This document shows, piece by piece, positions 35,558 through 47,694 of a stretch of 64,000 nt of DNA. Both the position numbers and the translations under genes were made by a program. Positions within the stretch are counted from its first letter, which is position 1; each line of letters starts with the position of its first letter. Location of the stretch: positions 67,818,896 through 67,882,895 of the forward strand of contig CM060178.1 in NCBI GenBank assembly GCA_030549775.1. Reading direction: 5' to 3'. The DNA comes from Tamarix chinensis (lineage: Eukaryota; Streptophyta; Magnoliopsida; Caryophyllales; Tamaricaceae). The notes beneath the pieces were generated by a model. That model was not told the origin of the DNA, made no database searches, and was given only the letters and a program-made list of their open reading frames with translations.

Positions 35558-36223
35558 TTGATCATATTAATGATAGGGGTATGGAATGTTCGAGGCTTGA
35601 ATAAGCCTTACAAACAAAAGGAGTTGAAGCATCGGTTAATAGTGAATAAAGTCTCCCTAATGGGATTGGTAGAGACTAGAATAAAGAATCATAATGCTAC
35701 TAAGATATGTGGTAGATTAGGAAATAAATGGAATATATTAAGCAATTATGATCATCATCATAATGGTAGAATTTTGTGTATTTGGGACAAGAATATGTGG
35801 GATCTCCAGCTTATCACTACTTGTGAGCAGGCTACACATTTATTAGTGATTGATATGGGTACTGGCCTAAAGTTTTATGCTACTTTTATTTATGGTTTTA
35901 ATGCTAGAGAATATAGAAAAGGGCTTTGAAACTGGTTAAGATTGCATAAGGTGAACAAGGATTCCAAGATTATATTAGGGCATTTCAATGTTGTTCTGCA
36001 TGCAAACGAGAAATTCCAAGGGAATGTTGTGAACATGAATGATGTTAATGATGCAAGAGAGTGCTTCCATTCTCTCCTGGTTCAAGATTTAGGGTTCTCA
36101 AGGATAAAGTTTACTTGGAGTAATAGAAGTTTAGGTGATAACAGAATCATGGATAAATTAGATACAATCATGGTTAATATGCTCTGTATCTCCTCCTTTC
36201 CTCATTCTAAAGCTGAATTTTAG
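35558..36223 (+). pseudogene. LINE ORF2 endonuclease domain
   Basis: Opens with 'GVWNVRGLNKPYKQKE' (Asn of the AP-endonuclease fold), 'GLVETRIK' (catalytic Glu) and 'IYGFNAR'. 'IILGHFNVV' stands where the family has G-D-F-N, so the catalytic Asp is His here. 'DLGFSRIKFTWSNR' and 'NRIMDKLDTIMVN' follow. The enzyme would nick target DNA to prime reverse transcription in the nucleus. Two long open pieces (35558-35929 and 35942-36223) are separated by a stop. The Asp-to-His change alone should inactivate it. Confidence 0.9.
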
Positions 36224-38160
36224 ACTTCTCTCTTCTCTAAGCATAGCCCTGACATTATTCACATGAACTCTATGGTCTATTAGATTAGGAAGCAGTTTAA
36301 ATTTTTTGATATGTGGACTTTAGATCCAGACTTTCTTCATTTGGTTTCCTCTGTGTAGTGTAGACCTTCTACAAGTTCTTTGGTCACCAAGTTCAAGAAT
36401 AACTTATAGGAATTAAAATTTAGGCTGAAATAGTTTAATTGGGCCAAGTTTTGTGGTATCTCTTCAAAGGTGTAGGAATAGAGGGACAGACTCAGGGTGA
36501 TTCAAGCGCTATGGATCTTGATCTTGAGAATTATAAGTTGCAGGAAGAGGACAACCAGTGTTTAAAACTTTATGAGCATCTTGCTTTATGTGAAGAGAGT
36601 TTTTTTTAAATAGAAATATGGCATCAAATGGCTTAATCTTGATGATTCTAACTCTCATTTCTTGTTTGCCTTTATGAAAGCAAGGTAGCATAAGAGGATG
36701 GTTCACAAAATCCAATCTATTAATGGGCAGTGGTTCCATAATGTGGAGGGGGTCAAGCAAGCCTTTTTAGCTTATTATAAGAGTTTCCTAGGGTCTGAGA
36801 GTACTACATCTAGATGTATATCAAAGGCTATAATAGGCTTGGGTCCTGTTATGTCTGTGGAGCATCAACATCTATTGTTAAAGCTTATATCTAAGTAAGA
36901 TATCCAGGACGATCTATGGTCTATTAGTAATTACAAATCCCTTGGTCCAGATAGGTTTACTGTTGGGCTTTTCAAAGCTTCTTAGAGTATATTGGGTGAT
37001 GATATCTAGCTTCTAGTTAAAGGTATTTTCCAATCTACTATAGTACCTCCTTTCTTAGGTCACACTATGCTTACTCTTATCCCTAAATCTATTGGAGCAC
37101 AATATGTAATAGATTTTAGACCTACTGCATGTTGCATAGTTCTATATAAAATTTTGGCAAAAATTATTTTTGCTCGTTTATAGGTTGTATTACCCTGTTT
37201 GGTTCATGCTTCTCAAGCTTGTTTTGTCAAGGGAAGAGTTATTAGTGATAGTATTTTGCTGGGTCATGAACTGATTCATATGTATAAAAGAAAGAGTATT
37301 TGACCAAGATGTTTGCTCAGGAAGGCTTATGATTTAGTGAGATGGAGTTTCTTAGAGCAAGTGTTATTAGGGATACATTTTCCCCTTCGTATTGTCAGGC
37401 TAATTATGTATTGTGTCACCATTGTTAAATATTTCTTATCACTAAATAATGGTTTCATGGATCCTTTCTAGCGAAGAAGAGGGTTAAGACAAGTTGACCC
37501 TTTGTCTCTTTACCTCTTTATCATTGTTATGGAGTATTTGAGTAGAATGATGCAATCTTTATGGCTTAATTCTAATTTTCATGGTCATCCAAAATGTAAG
37601 ACATTGAATTTATAAATTTGGCTTTTACAGATGATCTGGTGGCTTTTTGTAGGGTTGATTCTTCTTCTTTTCATTTAATTAAGCAGATATTTGATTGGTT
37701 TAGTGTAGTATCAAGTTTACATATTAGTCTTGAAAAGAGTTCCATATTTTTTGGTGGTGCTAACCAAGAATTGAATTAATTAATTTTATCTAGTCTTTAG
37801 TTTAATGAAGGCAGGTTTCCTTTCAAATAATTGGGTGTGCCTTTAGGTTCTTCTAAATTAAAGTCTGCTGATATGATATTTTTGGTTCAAAAGATCACTA
37901 GTAGAATTCAGTATTGGTTTATTAGGCTGCTTTCTTATGCTGGGAGGATTCAACTTCTAAAATCTATTATATTTGGGATCACCATGTATTGGAGTCAAAT
38001 ATTTCTTCTTCCTAAGAAGTTTTTAGTGTAGATTATTGCCCTATGTAGAAGTTTTCTCTAGACTAGTAAAGCTCTACCTAGAAAAAGGTCCCTCATAGCA
38101 TGAAAATCTATTTCTTTACCTAAAAAGGAAGGGGCTTTAGGCATTATGGATCTACATAGC
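36224..38160 (+). pseudogene. LINE ORF2 reverse transcriptase domain
   Basis: The RT palm motifs appear in order: 'HKRMVHKIQSINGQW' (36690), 'SLGPDRF' (36939), 'LIPKS..A..VIDFRPTACC' (37076), 'ACFVKGRVISDSILLGHELI' (37216), 'RKAYDLVRWSFLE' (37320, catalytic Asp kept), 'GLRQVDPLSLYLF' (37470, G-D-P changed to V-D-P) and 'LAFTDDLVAFCR' (37619, the x-A-D-D box as T-D-D). Frame changes and more than ten stops break it. It would copy LINE RNA at the nicked target. Confidence 0.88.
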
Positions 38161-38960
38161 TAGAACATTGCAGCAATGGGGGAAGAACCTTTCAAATATC
38201 AGTCAAAAGAAAGATTCTTTGTGGATTAAATGGGTTCATGCTTATTATATTAAGCAGCAAGATTTTTCTATATGTCATTTACCTAGCACTTCTTCCTGGA
38301 TTAATCAGAGAATTTTTTTCATTAAGATCTACTATCCTGTTATGGTTTCAATTGCAACAAGCTGCTTATCAATTCAAAATTGCTGATTTATATGAGTTTG
38401 TAAGATTCAAGGCTCTAATTGTGTAGTGGTGGAGAAAATTTTGGTGCAGTCCTGCAGCACCAAAAGACAAGATTATTTTTTATCTTGCTGCTCATTCTCG
38501 TTTGCCCACCAAGGATAACGTGGCTAAGTTTTCTCCTTCTATTAATATGCAGTGCTGCTTTTGTGATCTGGAAGAAAACATTCTTAACTTAATGGTTCAA
38601 TGCCCTATTATGAGCCATGTTTGGAATTCAATCAGGAAGACTATGGGAGGTAGAACGTTTATCAACAATTAGTATGACATTCTAAAAGATATATCTTATT
38701 CATGAAGAAGATGTCATGTGAAACTCCAAATGACTCGTGCTCTTTATGCCATGGGACTTTATGACATATGAAAAGCCAAAAATGCTTATCTTTTTTCAAG
38801 TGTTGAGTGGAATTGTAAGAGGAGTATTTCTAACATTTCTCACACTTTATCCTCTATTTGTAATCATCCATATAAGATAGCTAAGTTTGGTGGGTATGTA
38901 GGGTATATAGATCACTTCTATAGAGTTGGTTAGAAACTTTCTCTATGATATAATATTTCT
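38161..38960 (+). pseudogene. LINE ORF2 C-terminal zf-RVT region
   Basis: 'WCSPAAPKDKIIFYLAAHSR' and 'LPTKDNVAKF' are followed by 'CCFCDLEENILNLMVQCPIM', the zinc-binding zf-RVT box. The usual His-Leu is Asn-Leu, so one ligand is lost. The end ('HPYKIAKFGGYVG') precedes the T-rich/A-rich tail. It is thought to aid RNA binding in plant L1 elements. Confidence 0.82.
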
Positions 38961-38988
38961 CTTCTCTTTTTTTTTAAAAAAAAAGTAT

Positions 38989-39640
38989 GTGGTTATTATT
39001 TTGAATGACTTTTCATAATTCACATGGACTCAAGTTTAGGCATTTAAATATGAAACTTTTGATGAGTTCATGGATTTTGTTAAAAATATAAAATCAAAAA
39101 AACAAACATATAACTTAAATCTATTGAATCTTATCATGGAATTGAGTTTAAAAATAACATAATTCTTAAGCTTTGTAGAAAAAATTGTGTTGACCACAAC
39201 TTCATAGCCCTTAGGCCACCACAAAAGAAATGTAGTGGAAATGAAAAAAAAAGACTATATGAAAATTCCTAAAACCAAGTTGTTGTCTAGTTTCCTACCA
39301 AGGAACTTTTGGGCAGAGGTTGTAAAAATATCTTGATGCATTCTAAGTAGAACTCTAATCACACCTATCTAGGAAAAGAGAACCCTTATAAGCTATTCAA
39401 AGGAAGGAAATCTAACATACCACACTTTTGAAGCTTCGGTTACAAATACTTTGTGCTCAACAATAGGGAAGGTAAATTAGGAACTTTAAAGCACCTAGTG
39501 ATGTGGTTGTGTTCCTAGGATATTCTGCTCACATCAATGCTTGAAAATTTTATAACAAAAAACTATGTGCATTATAGAAAGTGTTCATGTTATGTTTAAT
39601 GAAACTAACAAATTAATTATGTCACTTGTAGGATGAAGAT
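38989..39640 (+). pseudogene. Sirevirus integrase, second part
   Basis: Resumes immediately after the LINE duplication with 'VVIILNDFS.FTWT', then 'YETFDEF', 'LIMELSLK' frames giving 'DHGIEFKNN' (catalytic Asp region), 'PLGHHKRNVVEMKKK' (Glu kept, flanks altered), 'PRNFWAEVV', and the C-terminal 'TPYKLFKGRKSN'-like and 'LGYSAH' pieces. Joined in sense to the part ending at 33399. Stops and frameshifts throughout. Confidence 0.8.
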
Positions 39641-40059
39641 ATTGACTTTAGATTATTTAAGGAAGAATCAAGTTAGAGGGTATAGGAAGAAGGATTTGAA
39701 GAAATCAAAGGAGAAAATCCACTAGAAAAAAATGAAAAATAAGAAGGAATTGAATAAAGTGGGGTTATAACTTCAACACTAGTACCACAAAGACTGAAAA
39801 GTGCATATCCACCCTAGCTTATACTAGGAAATTCAAATGTAGGAGTGCAAACTAGGTCCTATATTCAGAATTCTTGTGCTTATTTCAAATTTTCTATCCA
39901 CTATTAAATCTCACAATTATGTTAAAGTGAAATATCAAAATTAGATAGTAGCCATGTAGAAGGAACTAAACCAATTTGAGAGAAGTCAAGTTTGAAACTT
40001 AGTTCCCCAACTCCTAAATAAGTCAGTTATTGGTGCCAACTAAGTATTCTAAAACAAGT

Positions 40060-40930
40060 TAGATTATTCTATATTAATTATAAAGAATAAAGTAAGACTT
40101 GTGGTTTATGGGTATAGTTAAGAAAAAGGAATATTCTACGATGAGAAATTTTTCCTAGTTGCAATAATTAAAGCAATTAGGATATTGGCAGCGTATGCAC
40201 CTCATAAAAGCTTCCAACTACATTAAATGTATCTAAAGAGTGTCTTCCCAAATGGCCATCTTAAAAAAGACATATATGTGGAAAAACCACTAGGGTTTCA
40301 TAACACTGAGTTCCATGACCAAATGTGCAAGCTTGATAAGGCCCTATATGGTATTAAGCAAGCTCCTAGATCATGGTATGAAAGTGGTTCTTAAGCAAGC
40401 TCCTATGATAGTTGTAAAATACCTAAAAGGAATAGATAATTTGTGCCTTTGGTATCCTAAAGGCTCTAACATAGAATTATGTTGTTACAATTATGCATAT
40501 TTTGTAGGGTATCATGCAAGAAGAAAAGGAAAATTTTGTATGGTAGCATTCTTGGAAAAATATTTAATTTCTTAGGCTTTGAAGAAATAAAAATCAATTA
40601 CCTTATATACTACAAAGCCAGAGCATGTCTTAGTCGTATCTTATTATGCACAATTTTTATTGATTAAACTATAGTTACATGACTATGATGTTAAGGTAAA
40701 TTGTGTTCTAATCGTGTGTGATAACCCAAGTGCATCTATATAGCTACAAATCTAGTGAAAAATTTCAAAAAAAAAACATATAGATGTAATATATCAATTT
40801 CATAGAGACAGTGTTGAAAAGGGGGGTTATTAAGATTTTGGTTTTGGTTATATTGAAAGTCAAATTGTAGATGTAGTGAAAAAATCCTAAAGTAAAGAAA
40901 TATTTGAAAAACTTAGGATGGAAGTGATTA
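40060..40930 (+). pseudogene. Sirevirus RT and RNase H, internally deleted
   Basis: RT begins 'NKVRLVVYGYS.EKGIFYDE' and continues 'VAIIKAIRILAAYAPHKSF', 'MYLKSVFPNGHLKKDIYVEK' (catalytic Asp replaced by Tyr) and 'KALYGIKQAPRSWYE' (40333). The Y-V-D-D half of RT is missing. Within 50 bases the sequence jumps to RNase H, 'VVKYLKGIDNLCLWYPKGSN' (40410), 'YFVGYHA', then the tail 'HIDVIYQFHRDSVEKG' and 'GYIESQIVDV' up to 40890. A deletion of several hundred bases therefore joins RT to RNase H. Confidence 0.8.
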
Positions 40931-41499
40931 TGATCAAGATCAATTAAAGATGTTAAGTTCCTCCAAATTCTTTAATGATTGTCTTGTAAAAGGCATGTTA
41001 TTTTGTGATTATGCACTTTGATGATTTAAGTCCCGATTATTCTTCTCAACAACTTAATATGTGACAATGTGATGCATGCATTTTGTGACTCAATTAAATT
41101 TTACAATATTATACTTATGGAAAAATAGTATTCTTATTAGACAAAACTAAGCAAGGAACTGAGCAAAGTACCCAGGATTTAAATGATAACCATTTAAAAT
41201 CTTTTCATGATTATGTCTATAGATAAAATCAATTTGATACCATTTTATTGTAGGATGGCATTGTAAATAAAATCCTCTCATGACTATATTTAAATTCCAT
41301 TTGCTATAAATATTCTTTCCTAATTATCATTGCATGTCTTCCTGACTATATAATTCATGATTTTCTCTTTCCTCTCATTGATTATTCAATATTTCTACTT
41401 TCTACTCTTTTTACTTTCCTTGTGCAAATCTAAAATCATTCCTTGTTCATCTATTCGTACTTACAACTACTTATTTATTAATATCTCTTATTCTCCACT
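40931..41499 (+). other. Sirevirus spacer after pol
   Basis: AT-rich, no recognisable domain. Lies between RNase H and the Lys-rich region. Confidence 0.4.
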
Positions 41500-42580
41500 A
41501 TTATAATGACCTCAAATACCATCAAATCATAGAAGTTCACCACTACTGCTACTAAAAATCCTTCTATGCCAAAGATCAAAACCATATAAACTAAAGCTCT
41601 AAAAATATACCAAATTTTTTGTTCTAAGATTAGGAAATTTTCTATACTTTAAGAATCTATTATTGGAAGCAACACTAAGAAAAAAATTTCCAATAATATC
41701 ACTAAGAAAGGAGATAATTTGGATTATATTATCAATCCACAATACAATAAATTGAATACTACTAAGATAGTGCTTAGATGTTTTGAAAAGGTCAAGGGAT
41801 AAAAGAAGAAGAAAATTCTAAAAGGGAGAAAGATAGGAAAAAGAAAAGAATGAAAAAGGTATAAAAATAGAAGGTCTTATAAGAAGCTACCAAGGAGTAG
41901 GGGATTTGATTTAAAATCGAGCCAAAGAAGAAAACTCTTATCTTTAAAGAGTAGTTTCTCTGTTATAGCTGTGAAGAGTCCAAGAAGGAAGATAAAGATT
42001 ATGAAATAATATTTTATTCTTGTGAGTATAATGGAACCTATAATGAAATTCAACATGTGAGTGTTGAGTTTGTTTTGGAAACAAGTTTGGTTGATCTCAA
42101 TCATGAAATGGAAAAATAAATCCTAAGATTTAAATTCTAAAGAGGGAGATGATGATGCTCTCAAGGGAAAGAAATGAGGAAATGGATAATGTTACCTTGT
42201 CAAAGATTCATAAGTTATTGTTATGAGGGGTAAAAAGTTACCCAAAGATGGTTTTAAAGATGACATAGTTGAGGTTCAAGAGTCTAAGGAAGAACTTAAT
42301 CATTCTAAGAAAAAGGAAGAAAAAACAAAGGAATGAACTCATCAATAAACTAATGAAGAGGAAAAAAATTAAGGAAAATAAGGTCTAAGAGTCTGTATTT
42401 GAAGATGAATCTAACTAAGAGGAGCATGAATCCGAGAAGAAGAGCCAAAGGAAAAGGTTGATGAAGAGTGAGGTGATTACTAAAGTAACTAGTAAAGGAA
42501 CATAAGTTAGTAGGATATAATGAGGAAGTGGCATTGGAAAGAAAAGAAAGGCTGAGAATAATGAAGAGAAGTAGACTAAG
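41500..42580 (+). pseudogene. Lys/Glu-rich region upstream of ENV-like domain
   Basis: Plus frames are dominated by Lys, Glu, Ser and Asn codons. A possible start reads 'MTSNTIKS' at 41505 and long charged runs follow around 41800-42560, with many stops. Sireviruses often carry an extra long ORF after pol with charged, coiled-coil-prone segments; assigning this as its N-terminal half is inference from position and composition. Confidence 0.4.
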
Positions 42581-42599
42581 GTCTCTTGCATTTCATCAA

Positions 42600-43484
42600 G
42601 GCAATGCAACATCAAAATGACTAGAAAAACGTTTTTAAGAAGGATTTTCATAGGAAATAAGATATTCCTAAATGATTGGGTCTCTACTAAAGTTCTTAAT
42701 GTTTATATGGTATTGACTCATTAGCCCTAAACTATTCTATTTAATTTCTTTGATTCTTACTACCCCTTAGAGGTAAGGAAATTTTATTCCAAGTTGGTGT
42801 TAAATAATGATAAAGTTGAGTTTATCGTGAATAGAGTGAAATTTGGCTTTGATGCTAAGGAGTTAGGTGAAATTATAGAGGTAATAGTTGTTATTTTTGA
42901 ATATGTATTAAAGAAATAGTAGTTAAAACTTGCTATGCCTACATCACTAGAGATAACCAAGAAGTTCTATAAGAAAAAAAAAGGTGAAAGAGTCCTTGGA
43001 AAGGTTATGAATGATGAGTTGAGTCCACTAAAGTAGGTTATTCATGACCGGGCATATAGGAATGTTTTTCCTAGAAGTTAGTGGAGTAATGACGCCAACT
43101 TTATGGACCTCAGTGTTATGTACTTGTAGGTTAAAGGGAAGCATGTGAATCTTTATTCCCTAGTTATCGAACCTATTATTGCAGTTATATATCATCCCAT
43201 CCACTCTCTACCATATGCATTATGAATGACCAATATATCCAAGCACTTTAAGGAGCCTATCAAGGGAAATTATAGGCCCTTAACTTTAGGTGACTTCTTC
43301 AACACCACTAATCTCAAGAAGATGAGTTTGGGAGTTCTTGATGGTTACTTGGTCCAAAAGGAGGATGTTGAAAATGTGATTAAGAAGAAGGAGGAAAAGG
43401 TTGTAGAGGCTAAGGATTCTAATGAGGAAATAAAGGATATAAAAGATAAAGAAAGAAATAAAAAAAAGGAACATTTTCTTTGAT
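42600..43484 (+). pseudogene. ENV-like ORF of sirevirus, decayed
   Basis: Reads 'FLNDWVSTKVLNVY', 'NFFDSYYPLEVRKFYSKLVL', 'VEFIVNRVKFGFDAKELGEI', 'AYRNVFPRS', 'NFMDLSVMYL.VKGKHVNLY' and 'HSLPYAL.MTNISKHFKEPI', followed by an open stretch (43226-43483) ending in a Lys/Glu-rich tail. The pattern (Arg-x-Phe-Tyr, V-x-R-V, 'Y..KGK.vNL', 'LPYa') resembles the plant proteins filed as 'putative plant transposon protein' or 'envelope-like', found downstream of pol in some LTR elements. No membrane segment or signal peptide is seen, so an envelope role is not supported. About six in-frame stops. Confidence 0.5.
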
Positions 43485-43949
43485 TTTTTGCTCTAAATAT
43501 AAGGATGTGAAGGCTTTTATGTTTAGGGTCCTTAAAGACATTTTGATTAAACTCACTCAGAATCAAGCTACCTTTGGTCGCAATGCTAAACTATCTAACA
43601 AGCAAAACATTACTATCATGAAAAAGCTACATAGATAATCTCATCCCCATTCCTAGTTCATATCCTATCTTATTCCTAGAATAATGATCTTAACTAATGC
43701 ATATATTATTCAATCTCATTCTTTGATTAGTGTGTTTCTTACTGTACTTATTGAATAAATAACTTAGTTCCAACATTCGCTATCATTTGCTCAACTTAGT
43801 AACTTATGATAATTGGAAAACCTATCATAGCACCCAAAATTATGCATAGTTAATTTTTAGATATTGCTCTTACTAAATAAGTAATATTAGTGTTTTAAGG
43901 TATAGTTGACTCCTCTGATTTGTTAATTTTATGCTCCATTATTATTTAT

Positions 43950-46900
43950 TGTAATACCCTATCCTAAAATCCATCAAAATTTATTTGAAATTATGTTGAT
44001 ATGAAAGAAATAGGTTTTAATTTTAAAAGGGCTTGAAATATTGATAAAATGTGAATTTTAAGCTTATCGATCAATTGGTTACCCAAACCAATTGACCGAT
44101 ACTACTAGGAACTAGTATTTTAATTTTTAGGATATTCAGTTAGCTAGTTTCCCAAACCAATCTACTATTAATAATACGATTTCATATCATTTTCTATTTT
44201 AGCTTTGATTTTCGTTTCCATGTTTATGAAAAATTCTAATTAGTGTATATTTGTTCTAATAAGAATATTTTTGTCATTTGGGATTATTTAGGTTATTCTA
44301 TGATTTGATTTAGCTAAACATTTCACCAAAAGTACTTTTGATGTACTCTCTCACCTTCTCCACCTCTCCCTAACTTTCTTCTCTCCTCTAGTAGCCATGG
44401 CTCCATGGAGGTCATTCTACACCTTTCCCTTGATTTACCTACCCCTGCCATCCATTAAACTTCATGTCACCTCCCTTTCTCTCATCATTCACCCTATTTT
44501 ACTTTGGTTCTCCACACTCTACCATGTTAACTCTCCCTCTCTCCTTCTCTTTTCATAGGTCAACCACCAACTCTCCTTTATACTCCATTTTATGATTCAA
44601 TTAAACAATGACCTTCAGCACATGCTCTATTTCTCCCTTTCCCTTGGTTATTTTGCTAAGTGTTAGGCATTCGTCCATCTTCTTTCTCTTCCTCTTCTAT
44701 GAAAAAAGCAGGCTTGCCTCTTCAATTTTTCCTTTGGCTAATTATCTTTCTATCTTCTCTCCTCTCCTAATCTTAGCATTAGCTCTCCCTTATTTTTCAT
44801 TCTTAAATAAGGAAGGATTAAGTTTAGAGAAAGGTTGGAGGCCTCAGTTTTTTGTTAAGATATGCTTTTTATCTTCTTCTTCTTATGTTTTTAATTTTTA
44901 GTTGAGTTTTAAAAAGAGGTATGTCTTCTTTGATTCTTAATTCTCTTAGAAAATCAAGGATCTTAGTATAAATCGTCAAGTTAGGAGTATTTTTGTGCTA
45001 GAAGAATTTTTTTGGAGGTAAGGCATCATTATCTCTAATGTAACTAAGGATCTGTGTTGTTTATTATGGTTTTATATTCTTGGAATGCTTTGTGATATAA
45101 ATGTGTTATTTAGGGTTTTTTGATTAGAGAATGTGGTCATGTTTATATCTCAAAAGTTTAGGAGCATGTTTTGAGTATTTTTGATATAATGTGTGAGTTT
45201 GGTGAGTTTATGCATGATTATGTTGAGTATCAAATTTTTACCATGTATCCATGTGATTCTATGTGTGGATTATACTTTCCTATATGTTTTACAACATAGA
45301 AGCATCTTAGGATTACTATAGGAAAGAATTATGAATTTTAGTTAAGTATGGAATCTTAGCTCTATAATTGTTTTAACCTAACCATTTAACCAGTTGGTAG
45401 ACCAATTGACTATTCATGTATATAGTCATTTTGTTTATTATCCACTTTTGGCTGGCTACATTAAAGGTCAACCGGTTTGATGAATCAATTGACTAGTTTT
45501 TTTAAACAATTGATCAATTTGCTAAATCCATCGACTTATTATTATGTAATTAAAGTGATTTTAGTCTTGGTATAAGCATATTGACTTGTCTGGCTAAACC
45601 CATCTATTATTTTTATGAAAATTTAACTAATTGGACCGACTAATCAATTGATTTATTGTGCATTTAATTATCTTGTGGTTCTAGTTATACAAGAACCAAT
45701 TGAGTGGTCCTATGGACTAATTAGTTTCACTTTATATCAAGATGCTTATTTATTATTTGTTGATCTTTCTTTGAGGTTCCTTTCTTAAATTTTCCACTAA
45801 ATTATGACATTTAAATTGTGATCTTAACCACACAAAATCAAAATTAAGGAAAATCAAAATGGTGAATATTATGATGTGGCTTGATGCCTTATTGGTTAAG
45901 TTTGGTGTTACCTCTAAACACCCAATTGATTATGAATAGAATTAAGTTGTGATTTGTAATATCAATTAATAATAGAATTAAGATTTTGTTTAATACTTTT
46001 TCTCCAACTTTTAGGGTAGCTAACTAAAAGTTAGTGGGAGGATCACCCTATGTTTTTTATCTTTTCACTTAGTACCTATTTTCTTCTCTTCCAGATTGTG
46101 GTTGGTAGGGGTTATGCGCATATCTTTTAGGTATAAGATAATATTGTGTCAGGCAAACATGATATTGGTTTCCAGCTAAGGTGGGTGAGGTATCCCTATA
46201 AAAAACTCCTAACACTTTGTATATCCATTGCTTAAGCGGGTATGGTATCCCTGCTTTGTGCAGCCCTTGCGACAAATGCAATCTAGGTGTTGTGGGTGAG
46301 ATATCTCGTTATAATCCCCCTCAATATATTCTACCAAAGTGTGGTGGGTTTGTTAATCCAATATGTGTTATCCCTAATAACAATGCACTCAAGGAGTGGT
46401 GTTTGTGGTATTCCTGGAGAAAATCCCCCTCAATATATTCTAACCCCTTGTGGTGGGTGTGGCATTATATTGTGTGTGTTATGATACCATAACTTTTGTT
46501 CATGATGGATAATTGGGTATGGTTGAACAAGATATCTTAATAATTGGAAAGCATGTGGTCACTAAATAGAGGATTAATATTATGTTTTCTTCTACATGAA
46601 TATAATGCATGATCTATATTATTATTTCTCACATGATTCTTGTGTAGGAATGTCTTATAATATGATAACCATGATTTTGGTTTATATCATCTAAGTATGT
46701 TCTACCATTTTAGTATGTGATCTCAATGTGTAGATTGATCCCTTACTAAATTTTAGGTAGTTTATTTACTATTACTTCACCACATTAATACAACATTTGT
46801 GTGGTCGCTGTGATGATCCAATTTCTATTCTGGTGAGCACAGGACAATTTATAAGGTTATGATTCTCAACTTGAGTCCATGATATGGATGTTTACATAGG

Positions 46901-47290
46901 CAAGTACCTAGTCATTGCATGGGGATCAAGATTTACATTTCTATTTATTTAAGAGTTAATATAACCAACTTAGATTATTTTTCCCACTATGTGGGATGTT
47001 TATATTCTTTCTGGTTATTTAAACTCTTGACATTGCTTCTTGTATTTTGATTTAGTAAATTTATCTCTCATATATGTTATTCTAATCCTTGTTATTGTTA
47101 TTTTTATACTACTACAACATGCAATATTTTCATTGTTGATACGTTTTGCTTTGCTTTAGGCATGGTTTAGCTGATGATCAAACTTCTCTCATGGTTGTTG
47201 TGGCAGTAACATCTCCACAAATGTTTTTTAGTATGCTTATGCATTGTCTTTAAAGCAAAATTTTTTGGATCAAAACATGAAAGTGTGGCA
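43950..47290 (+). mobile_element. Solo LTR (long gypsy-type) with TTTAT duplication
   Basis: 3,341 bp from TGTAATACCC to GTGTGGCA, flanked by TTTAT at 43945-43949 and 47291-47295. It aligns end to end with the solo LTR at 54315-57724. It contains clusters of 'ccaattgac'-type words (44065-44165, 45370-45730), a C/T-rich leader with short ORF shadows (44400-44880) and a repeated 'gtatccc' module (46050-46490). There is no internal region. It sits between the sirevirus ENV-like region and its 3' LTR. Confidence 0.88.
46240..46490. repeat. Tandem modules inside solo LTR
   Basis: 'aatccccctcaatatattct' occurs at 46313 and again at 46422 (109-bp period), each followed by 'gtggtgggt'. The sister LTR has the corresponding modules at 56680-56900. 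Confidence 0.75.
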
Positions 47291-47295
47291 TTTAT

Positions 47296-47694
47296 GCTAT
47301 CTTTTTTCATGATAGAAAAAGGGATAAGGTAGAGATGATGCTAAATTTGGAGAAAAATATTGTATTATGGTAACACACATAAATAAGCTCTAAAATGAAC
47401 TCAATGTGTAGTTATGGGAACATTGAAACCTTATAGTATCTTAGAAATATGTTTTAACTATAAGTATAACGTTAGCATGTCTTAGTATAACTTAAAGATT
47501 TTTTTATCATACTAATATTGGTAAAGTGTCTTCTAGTGTGTTTCCATTATTGATTGCAGAATACTTCTACAGAAGTATATTTTGATACAATTTTTCTTTT
47601 TCATGGTAGTATGTTGGAAGAAATAATTCAATTTCTTCACTTGGTTTTAAAAACTTACAACATCATATTTTGCCTTCATCAAAAATAGAGAATT
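47296..47694 (+). other. Sirevirus 3' region with polypurine tract
   Basis: 'tcatgatagaaaaaggga' (47319-47336) and 'catcaaaaatagagaatt' (47677-47694) both look like decayed sirevirus polypurine tracts; the second directly precedes the 3' LTR. No coding sequence seen. Confidence 0.5.

Larger units (their letters stand above)
33400..38982 (+). mobile_element. L1-type LINE retrotransposon, decayed
   Basis: 5,583 bp including a poly(A) tail, flanked by AAGTAT at 33394-33399 and 38983-38988. The duplication is at least 6 bp; its start is ambiguous because it runs into the tail. It carries ORF1 (nucleic-acid-binding) and ORF2 (endonuclease, RT, zf-RVT) in standard plant L1 order and is about 4.8 kb without the Cassandra inserted in ORF1. 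It begins with a CT-rich leader and the first ATG is at 33428. Full length at the 5' end is suggested by ORF1 being complete. All ORFs carry stops. Confidence 0.9.

Noticed and set aside
46069..46492. Cys/Pro-rich peptide ORFs
   Set aside because: All arise from the tandem 'gtatccc' modules of the solo LTR, on both strands and in several frames.
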